Shown here: positions 7,747 through 13,082 of the stretch, piece by piece
Layout of the letters: each line of letters opens with the position of its first letter
Numbering within the stretch: position 1 is the first letter of the stretch
Assembly: GCA_014885115.2 (NCBI GenBank)
Contig: WKLE02005778.1
Span: 1-13,082 of the forward strand
Reading direction: 5' to 3'
Length of the DNA stretch: 13,082 bases
DNA from: Asterionellopsis glacialis
Lineage: Eukaryota; Bacillariophyta; Plagiogrammaphyceae; Rhaphoneidales; Asterionellopsidaceae
Position numbers and translations under genes: made by a program
Notes under the pieces: generated by a model
Told to the model about the DNA's origin: nothing
Seen by the model: only the letters and a program-made list of their open reading frames with translations
Database searches by the model: none

Positions 7747-7767
7747 GAAATTGGAAATTGGAAATTG
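7747..7767. repeat. Three tandem copies of GAAATTG
   Basis: The heptamer GAAATTG is repeated three times without error. It is a small tandem repeat in the divergent intergenic region and may simply be replication slippage. Confidence 0.85.
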
Positions 7768-7785
7768 ATGCTCTTCATACTCCTA

Positions 7786-7807
7786 TTTTTTTGGGTGCCC
7801 AAAAAAA
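7786..7807. repeat. Inverted repeat T7-GGG-TG-CCC-A7
   Basis: A perfect 10-bp inverted repeat with a two-base centre (TTTTTTTGGG, TG, CCCAAAAAAA) sits midway between two divergent genes. It could form a hairpin or cruciform. The A tract continues to 7810, followed by another A8 run. Confidence 0.8.
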
Positions 7808-8098
7808 AAAGATAAAAAAAATAGAGAGAAGAACCGACTGAAAAATTAAGTCCACAACGGTGTTAGGTCCAGGACATGGCGCATGACTGAGAACGATTAG
7901 GTGAGAAGGTCAAAGCACTTGGAAAGTTGCCAATCTCCTATCTCCATTAAAAGTACGTCGCCGGAGACTAGACTTGAAAATAAATTGCAACAAGGTTTAT
8001 GCGTTCTCTAGAGACGTTTACTTGCATCTATAGACCTACCTTGCACAGACCCCCAAAAGTCACTTTAAAAGTAGGACATAATCATAATACGATATATA

Positions 8099-9946
8099 AT
8101 GTTTTCTTTCTTATCGAAAAATTCAACACAATCCAATAATGGAACTGGATATGGAGGTGATACAACAACGGATGGATCAAAATTGATAGCTGGTCGGAAA
8201 CGCGCCATGGCCAAAGGACAAAAGCAAGATAAAGCAACCATGGAATATTTGTCAGAAATTCTTCGAGATATTCACAATGGTCAGGGTGCACTTCTATGGA
8301 TTATACCACCGACACTAGAACAGAAATCCTCTTTGGATGAAAAAAAGTCTACACGTGAAAATATCAATAAATTAACTGACACAATACGGATGACCATTCG
8401 GAATCAAGTACCTGCTGAATGGGAAAATGAACAGAATCAAAGTTGTTTGTCATTACGTGCAGCACTTGATATTTGTAAGGAACTTATTAGAAGATGCAAT
8501 CAAAATTTAGACCGAGCTGATGTAACAACATTGTTTGGTAATCCTGAAAGTCCTGAATCATTACTCTATTCACTTCGAGAAATATCATCGGAAGCGGATT
8601 TAATTGCCAAACGTGCTGCCCTAGAGGAAACCTCGGACCAAAACCATGTTCAAATTGTATCATCGTCCGATTCATCATTGTCATTGGCGACACAAATACT
8701 GAAAGTCCGTCGTACAGCAGAGAGACTTGTTCGTAAAAAAAAACAAAATTCTGGTTGTAACCCAACTGCTGCAACTGATAATGATGACAGTGATGATGAC
8801 GATGGTATGTTTGTCATGTCAGAAAAGGATATCTACACACGAGAGTTAGGACCTTTGCGCTTTGATATGGTCCCAACCTTGTACCATCATTCCTTTGGTG
8901 CACTGTCGAGGGGGTCGTTAAATACACGTGTTGTATTCAAAGAACTTGCAGCCTACAAAACAGCATTACCTGTAGAATTTGGCGGCTCCATCTTCGTTCG
9001 AGCTGTTCATGATCGCCTTGACTTGCTCCGTGCTCTTATTATTGGACCAGATGATACTCCCTATGCCAATGGATGTTTTATATTTGATATTCATCTTCCA
9101 TCACAATATCCAGCTGTCCCTCCCAAGGTCCAATTTATGACGACAGGTGGTGGCAAGGTGCGATTCAATCCTAATTTGTATAATTGTGGCAAGGTGTGTC
9201 TGAGCTTGTTGGGGACTTGGGAAGGACCTGGATGGGTAAGTGGTGAAAGTACATTATTGCAAGTTTTGGTATCCATTCAAAGTTTAATCTTGGTACCTGA
9301 TCCATACTTTAATGAACCCGGATATGAAAGGACACAACATACCGTCGGAGGTAAACAAAAATCCTTAGCCTACAACAAGGATAAACGTGGTCATACTCTA
9401 GATGTTTGTATCAAACCATTCCTTCAATATGCTCTGGGGACACATTCATGTCCTTATCCTGAATTTAAAAATATTATAACTCAACATTTCTTTCATAAAC
9501 GTCGGATCATACAAAGACAACTACAACAATGGACAAAAGAAGATGGTTCTGCCTTGATGATTTCAAAATTGAAATCAATCAATGGGTTACTCACCAAGTT
9601 ACAAGAACGTGAAAGTCAAAAACAAAAGGAAGAAGCAGCCACCGCCAAACATCGAAAAGATACAAATGTAGGAGTAATTGAATTGTTGGATAATTCTTCT
9701 TCTGTTACACCTGCAGCAGCAGCAACTGCTACCACGATGAACAAACAGCACGAAACAATCATTCTCGATCTTGCTTCTGGGGATGACGATGATGAACAAA
9801 TCACATCAACTAATGTTGATCCTGAAGTCATTGCGCTGGACGACGACGATAATGAGAAAGAAAATGATTCAAAACCTTCTGCCCGGAAAAGAGCAAGAGT
9901 CGCACACCAAATAGATAATCATGTCGTTGAATTGCTAGATGATTAG
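8099..9946 (+). CDS. BIRC6-type ubiquitin-conjugating enzyme with SUMO-interaction-like motifs
   Basis: This 615-residue protein has a UBC (E2) domain at about residues 245-475 of the BIRC6/UBE2Z class. F-V-R-A-V-H-D-R-L-D...G-P-D-D-T-P-Y-A-N-G-C-F is followed by Y-P-A-V-P-P-K-V. F-N-P-N-L-Y-N-C-G-K-V-C-L-S-L-L-G-T-W then carries the predicted active-site C367, with NPN where ordinary E2s have HPN. D-P-Y-F-N-E-P-G-Y-E comes next, then the BIRC6-like helix F-K-N-I-I-T-Q-H-F-F-H-K-R. BIRC6 itself is a giant E2/E3 hybrid; no BIR domain is present here. Residues 45-215 are mostly helical and unrecognised. Asp-rich 227-236 precedes the UBC domain. The tail (520-615) has four SUMO-interaction-like motifs: V-I-E-L-L-D (526), I-L-D-L followed by acidic residues (555), V-I-A-L-D-D-D-D (577) and V-V-E-L-L-D-D (609). 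A fifth, V-Q-I-V-S-S-S-D, is at 184. R-K-R-A-R (596-600) may be a nuclear signal. The E2 call is strong; SUMO binding is inferred. Confidence 0.87.
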   Translation: MFSFLSKNSTQSNNGTGYGGDTTTDGSKLIAGRKRAMAKGQKQDKATMEYLSEILRDIHNGQGALLWIIPPTLEQKSSLDEKKSTRENINKLTDTIRMTIRNQVPAEWENEQNQSCLSLRAALDICKELIRRCNQNLDRADVTTLFGNPESPESLLYSLREISSEADLIAKRAALEETSDQNHVQIVSSSDSSLSLATQILKVRRTAERLVRKKKQNSGCNPTAATDNDDSDDDDGMFVMSEKDIYTRELGPLRFDMVPTLYHHSFGALSRGSLNTRVVFKELAAYKTALPVEFGGSIFVRAVHDRLDLLRALIIGPDDTPYANGCFIFDIHLPSQYPAVPPKVQFMTTGGGKVRFNPNLYNCGKVCLSLLGTWEGPGWVSGESTLLQVLVSIQSLILVPDPYFNEPGYERTQHTVGGKQKSLAYNKDKRGHTLDVCIKPFLQYALGTHSCPYPEFKNIITQHFFHKRRIIQRQLQQWTKEDGSALMISKLKSINGLLTKLQERESQKQKEEAATAKHRKDTNVGVIELLDNSSSVTPAAAATATTMNKQHETIILDLASGDDDDEQITSTNVDPEVIALDDDDNEKENDSKPSARKRARVAHQIDNHVVELLDD

Positions 9947-10388
9947 AAACAAAATAGTTTGACCCCCAATAGATTGCCAACTCTCGATTGTATACTAGCG
10001 AAAGAGAATTCAATTCAATATATTTTCTTGCGTTATTTTTTGGTACTCCAGATGGCAGTGGTAGTTATTGTGTAAAGGATTCATATATGAACGCTTAAAA
10101 TCAGCATTCAAACCCAGGCTCAGCACTGTTCCTAGCAGCATAACGGGATAAAACTTGGAATGAGAGGATTTCACTTTCTGGTTTGTCCTTATTTTGCTAA
10201 TTTTACTACTTTTCTCGGTTGATTCTTTGTGAGAAACCGAAATTTTAAATCTAAGTACATTGTTTGCTATTTTGTCATTCATACCAACTTTTTTTAAATG
10301 ACCGGAAGAGTCTTTTCTTTTTCATACGCTCGTGTTGTTGAACGAAAAAAAAACATTATCCTTTCTTGTTTACTTCCTACTTTGCTTC
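9947..10388. other. Convergent 3' intergenic region (E2 gene / ERp29-like gene)
   Basis: This 442-base AT-rich stretch lies between converging genes and should contain both 3' UTRs. No canonical AATAAA is placed well for either gene. A 90-codon minus-strand frame (10010-10282) does start with ATG, but it is Lys/Ser/Asn-rich, shows no motif and sits where the ERp29-like gene's 3' UTR should be, so I do not call it. Confidence 0.45.
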
Positions 10389-11390
10389 TTATTCCTCCTT
10401 TTTGTCATCCACTTCCTCACTGGCATCGTTTCCTTTTACTTCTCCTTGATTCTCCTTCGTATCTACTTCAGCATCTCTTCCTCCGAATAGGGCATCACCA
10501 ACAATACCCAAAAACAACAGAAATAATACAACTTGACCACCCAACAATATAAAGAAAGTCTTATGGTCTTCATACGTCAATTCCATGGGACTTGTAAACT
10601 TGCTGTAAACATGCATTCTTTGTGACATTTCTTCCTTTTTAAATTTAGACATTTGACTGCCTTCATCATTCATAAGATTTTCAAGGCGAGTGGTTTGAGT
10701 TTCGGGATAATCAGTACCCTTTTCAAGAATTTTCTGGAATGTTTTCACGTACATATCAAGCACCACCTTCATATCTTCCTTGGCACGTAAATACATAAAC
10801 TTCCGTAGGATCATTGCAAAGTACGCATACATCTTCCGTTTTAGGTCAGCATACTTATCATCGTCTTCAACACCCACCATACGTGCTGCCAAATCATCAA
10901 AGGGATGAATTGAATATACGTAATGACCTAGTCTGGAATCGGTGTGTTCAATTAGAAAGTCAGCAAGCTGACCGGCACCCTTTTCCTCACCTTCGAATTT
11001 AATGGCCTTTTTGGGTAATTCCTTACCCTTAGTTCCTTTCTTCACAATTACAAAGCTTGGCCAGTCTGAAGAATCTTCAACACCTAGTTTTTTAGCAATA
11101 TTTTTATGTTTGTCACCATGCACATATCCAACTTTTAATCCTTTTAATTTTTGAGATGAGGTATCCTTGTAATAGGAACAAAAGTCATTCCATTCCTTCT
11201 TATCAGTTGAATCTTCCTTATTTACCATTACGAATACATCAGACGTATTGGCATATCTCACCAAAGCTTTCCCACTTTCAATTTCGATACAACTTGGCTT
11301 TTCTGCATTCACAAACGACGACGTTGATCGAATGACCAATAAGGTTGCGACAACCGTAAAACGTGGAAGGAAACCCATCATACGATTCAT
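10389..11390 (-). CDS. Membrane-anchored ERp29-like thioredoxin-fold protein with KKXX tail
   Basis: This 333-residue protein has a signal peptide at 1-29 (hydrophobic 11-20, cleavage likely after V-N-A). Residues about 30-150 form a thioredoxin-like domain with the cis-Pro region D-W-P-S-F-V-I-V (109-116) but no CxxC; only C34 and C71 are seen, so it cannot act as a classical disulfide isomerase. Residues about 178-242 resemble the all-helical ERp29 C-terminal D domain (Y-A-D-L-K-R-K-M...D-M-Y-V-K-T-F-Q-K-I-L-E-K-G). A single membrane span follows at 279-301, then an acidic tail ending D-D-K-K-E-E. The final K-K-E-E fits the KKXX rule for COPI retrieval of type I ER membrane proteins. Known ERp29 proteins are soluble and lumenal, so anchoring is unusual. 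The predicted role is an ER chaperone or escort facing the lumen. Nearby Met codons 4 and 5 are alternative starts. Confidence 0.8.
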   Translation of the reverse strand: MNRMMGFLPRFTVVATLLVIRSTSSFVNAEKPSCIEIESGKALVRYANTSDVFVMVNKEDSTDKKEWNDFCSYYKDTSSQKLKGLKVGYVHGDKHKNIAKKLGVEDSSDWPSFVIVKKGTKGKELPKKAIKFEGEEKGAGQLADFLIEHTDSRLGHYVYSIHPFDDLAARMVGVEDDDKYADLKRKMYAYFAMILRKFMYLRAKEDMKVVLDMYVKTFQKILEKGTDYPETQTTRLENLMNDEGSQMSKFKKEEMSQRMHVYSKFTSPMELTYEDHKTFFILLGGQVVLFLLFLGIVGDALFGGRDAEVDTKENQGEVKGNDASEEVDDKKEE

Positions 11391-11447
11391 CTTATTGCTT
11401 TAACCAACACAATGCAATACTGTCAAAGGGAGTACAATACGTGATTG

Positions 11448-11454
11448 TTTTATA
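11448..11454 (-). promoter_or_regulatory. TATA-box candidate for the ERp29-like gene
   Basis: The minus strand reads TATAAAA here, 57 bases before the start codon. The spacing suits a TATA box with a leader of about 30 bases. It is a single short AT-rich motif in AT-rich DNA, so confidence is low. Confidence 0.3.
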
Positions 11455-11495
11455 AAGTGGACAATGACGACAACCGATGGAGTGCTGTTGCGAAT

Positions 11496-11518
11496 AGAGA
11501 AGAGAAGAGAAGAGAAGA
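11496..11518. repeat. AGAGA pentamer microsatellite
   Basis: About four and a half copies of AGAGA lie roughly 110 bases upstream of the ERp29-like gene. It is a simple purine repeat. Confidence 0.8.
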
Positions 11519-12371
11519 TAAATGATAGGCGAGTTGAGAAACCGTTGGACACGTTGTTACCGTACATGGTACATACTGGCTAGTAAGTAGGGTCCTATAT
11601 TCCTACAGACTGTCAGTAGACTAGTAAAGAGGTCTAATAAAAAATGATTCACTCTAGAGCTCTAGAAGTACTCGTACTCATCGTATTTTTCAAACACACA
11701 AGGAAATCTTTTGAATTCCTCTAGTCATGCGACCTGGGGTGCAGGGATCCGCCGTACGGTAGTTGGTTACCACACACGATTTGTTGGTATTGGCTCGCGC
11801 GCGGAGGGAGTTTTTGTTCTACGTCAATACTAGTATTGGAATACGTTGCTCTGTAGAAGATACAAGTGGAGTGGTAACAGGTGAACGATACGCACGGTCT
11901 CTCTAGGAAACGCTATTTTATTGGATTAGAACTATTTTGCCTTTTTTTTCTCGATGGAAGCAGGAAATTTCAACCTGATGTAACTCGCCAGAGAGTCCGA
12001 CCAAAATGTTCACAACGTAAAAGTATTCAATAGATCTAGGGAGGCATTGAACTGTAGTACTTACATGTGAACTTTTTTTTATCTTCTTTCCTACTTATAG
12101 AGGCAATGTGATGAGAAAGTAACATTGAGGAGAAACCATTAAAATGAAAAATGACGTATTCAAACCACTCAAAGTTGTTCAATATGGTTTTAGAATGTTC
12201 ACAATATAAGGTAACCTAAAAGGTATGTGCAAGGCTCATCTTTTACACTTTTCCAATGAGCCCTGAATGTATTTCTGCTCTGTTCCAGGGTCCTACAAGG
12301 TTTTTGCTGAATGATAGTAGCAAAATCCCCCCAAAATGAATTACGTAAACCCCTCAAATTTGATAAGGATC

Positions 12372-12545
12372 ATGAATAACCGTTCACACTGTAAAATAAA
12401 TTGATAGATATGTGCAACATACATGTATCTATACTTTTTTGATAGTTTGTAGTTGGCATCTGCTGTTACAATCTCCTGTTTAGAGAGTAGTATCAGATAA
12501 TTACCACTTCTTGTTATCGCATTAATTCCCTGCAAATTGCAGGGA
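12372..12545. repeat. Tandem repeat unit, copy A
   Basis: This 174-base unit is followed directly by copy B. By eye they differ at about a dozen positions plus one 3-base gap, roughly 93% identity. It ends in the perfect inverted repeat CCCTGCAA-A-TTGCAGGG (12528-12544). Confidence 0.9.
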
Positions 12546-12549
12546 CTTG

Positions 12550-12720
12550 ATGAATAACTGTTCACACTGTATAATAAATTGATAGATATGTGCAACATAC
12601 ATGTTTATATACTTTTTTGATAGTGTGTAGTTGGCATATGCTGTTACAATCTCCTGTTCAGTAAGTATCAGATAATTACCACTTCTTGTTATTGTAATAA
12701 TTCCCTGCAAATTACAGGGA
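12550..12720. repeat. Tandem repeat unit, copy B
   Basis: This 171-base copy of the preceding unit is offset by 178 bases. Its terminal inverted repeat (12703-12719) has one mismatch, TTACAGGG instead of TTGCAGGG. Confidence 0.9.
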
Positions 12721-12722
12721 GT

Positions 12723-12976
12723 TGATCAATCATGCACCCTGGTACAGTTCTACACAGCACATATCTTGGTGCATCATTTATCTTATTCATACATAAACAG
12801 ACTAAAAAAAGACAGGATACCTATACAGGTACCAGTACAGCATGATCTTAATGCATATTAAAACATCACTACTTGTTTTATTCCTGCAAAGAAAACACTA
12901 CTATTCCTATGTTTGCCAGCGCAAGCAGGTGCACAATTGCAGGACAGCAACAAGGGTGCATCACTATTATTGATCA
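12723..12976. repeat. Possible terminal inverted repeats of a 254-bp element
   Basis: The left end reads TGATCAAT-c-ATGCACCCT (12723-12740). The right end holds AGGGTGCAT (12953-12961) and ATTGATCA (12969-12976), the reverse complement apart from a longer spacer. All 17 paired bases match. A MITE-like element is possible, but no convincing target-site duplication is visible, and the region overlaps the decayed tandem array. Confidence 0.3.
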
Positions 12977-13009
12977 GAGACAAGGAGATAAATATCACAC
13001 AGAAGGATC

Positions 13010-13082
13010 ATGATGATCTGCTGCAAGACCATCAGCCTGACATTGCTGTGCTTCATTTTTGTACTGCTGCTGTTGCTTATCT
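13010..13082 (+). CDS. Partial ORF cut by the window edge; hydrophobic N-terminus
   Basis: An ATG at 13010, followed directly by a second ATG, opens 24 codons that run off the window. An in-frame TAA lies at 12989-12991, so the frame begins here. The translated N-terminus has M-M-I-C-C-K-T followed by about 17 mostly hydrophobic residues, ending with several leucines. This is the pattern of a secretory signal peptide or signal anchor. The CTG-rich DNA alone could produce a Leu run, and nothing downstream is visible, so the gene call is tentative. Confidence 0.3.
   Translation, partial: MMICCKTISLTLLCFIFVLLLLLI

Larger units (their letters stand above)
7428..8098. other. Divergent promoter region (phosphatase / BIRC6-type E2)
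   Basis: This 671-base region separates two divergent start codons. It holds a threefold 7-bp tandem repeat (7747-7767), a T7-GGG/CCC-A7 inverted repeat (7786-7807) and several poly-A/T tracts, all near the middle. Such tracts usually keep nucleosomes away, which fits a bidirectional promoter. A rightward ATG at 7999 is out of frame with the E2 gene and overlaps its start codon; whether it is transcribed cannot be seen. No gene is supported here. Confidence 0.5.
11391..12000. other. Upstream region of the ERp29-like gene, no gene seen
   Basis: No long open frame or RNA gene is visible. The first part should be the promoter of the leftward ERp29-like gene. Further right there is a pentamer repeat (11496-11518), a locally CpG-rich stretch at about 11730-11810 (including GCTCGCGCGCGG), and two perfect 14-bp palindromes: TCTAGAGCTCTAGA at 11653-11666 and CAATACTAGTATTG at 11825-11838. 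What they do, if anything, is not evident. Confidence 0.5.
12000..12890. repeat. Degenerate tandem array of about 178-190 bp units
   Basis: A shared landmark resembling GTTCACAc-GTAaaA recurs at 12007, 12197, 12382 and 12560, with a weaker form (GTTCTACAC) at 12747. The spacings are 190, 185, 178 and 187. A second landmark, CACTTCTTGTT followed by CCCTGCAAA, occurs at 12505 and 12680 and, in a weaker form, at 12867, again 187 apart. The unit starting near 12141 aligns with gaps to the one near 12333 (AAAATGAA...ACGTA...CTCAAA...GTTCACA...TATGTGCAA). The two central units are nearly identical and the outer ones have decayed. This looks like a satellite-type tandem repeat; the left boundary is uncertain. 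Confidence 0.65.

Noticed and set aside
10010..10282. 90-codon minus-strand ATG frame downstream of the ERp29-like gene
   Set aside because: It has low-complexity Lys/Ser/Asn composition and no motif, and lies in a probable 3' UTR. Transcript data could revive it.
12341..12710. Matching minus-strand frames in tandem copies A and B
   Set aside because: Both copies are open in the same relative frame and differ by an in-frame 3-base gap, which looked coding. However, nearly every base difference changes an amino acid, the 178-base period shifts frame between units, and neither protein resembles anything known.
1..13082. tRNA, rRNA, CRISPR, prokaryotic operon or virus-like genes
   Set aside because: Reading both strands, I saw no tRNA B-box context, rRNA-like core, regularly spaced short repeats or viral hallmark proteins. 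The only regular repeats are the roughly 180-bp units near the right end.

Overview
The window looks like nuclear DNA from a diatom (a photosynthetic stramenopile). Two signs point this way. One protein carries two copies of the RGG...NNHPGN...RGG(K/R)FL domain that I recognise as DUF6824, a family strongly expanded in diatoms. Another starts with a signal peptide ending in S-H-A|F, the ASAFAP-type cleavage site used to enter a four-membrane red-lineage plastid. The DNA is AT-rich with many poly-A/poly-T runs. All seven recognisable genes read as single uninterrupted frames, so no intron is needed. I cannot name the species.

Layout, left to right: (1) a PGPGW-family membrane protein (+, 342-1187); (2) a divergent actin-related protein closest to Arp10/Arp11 (-, 1533-2543); (3) a pepsin-like aspartyl protease with apparent tripartite targeting to the thylakoid lumen (+, 3177-4418); (4) a TPR plus two-DUF6824 protein with an AT-hook-like motif (-, 4683-5981); (5) a histidine-phosphatase of the yeast DET1/plant AT74 type (-, 6570-7427); (6) a large BIRC6-type ubiquitin-conjugating enzyme with a tail of SUMO-interaction-like motifs (+, 8099-9946); (7) a membrane-anchored ERp29-like thioredoxin-fold protein with a KKXX ending (-, 10389-11390). 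Genes 1/2, 3/4 and 6/7 converge on short 3' intergenic regions (264-442 bp). Genes 2/3 and 5/6 diverge from longer shared promoter regions (633 and 671 bp). These are independent eukaryotic genes, not an operon, and nothing shows that they share a pathway.

From 11391 to the right edge there is no recognisable gene. The stretch from about 12000 onward is a decaying tandem array of roughly 178-190 bp units. Two neighbouring copies (12372-12545 and 12550-12720) are about 93% alike, and each ends in a CCCTGCAA-A-TTGCAGGG-type inverted repeat. More diverged units lie on both sides. A reading frame starting at 13010 and cut by the window edge encodes a very hydrophobic N-terminus and may be the start of an eighth gene.

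The most promising item is gene 6. An E2/E3-hybrid-type UBC domain joined to about five SUMO-interaction-like motifs suggests a SUMO-targeted ubiquitin-conjugating enzyme, an arrangement I do not know as a described class. Next are the apparently lumenal plastid aspartyl protease, the TPR-DUF6824-AT-hook-DUF6824 fusion, and the KKXX-tailed ERp29-like protein.
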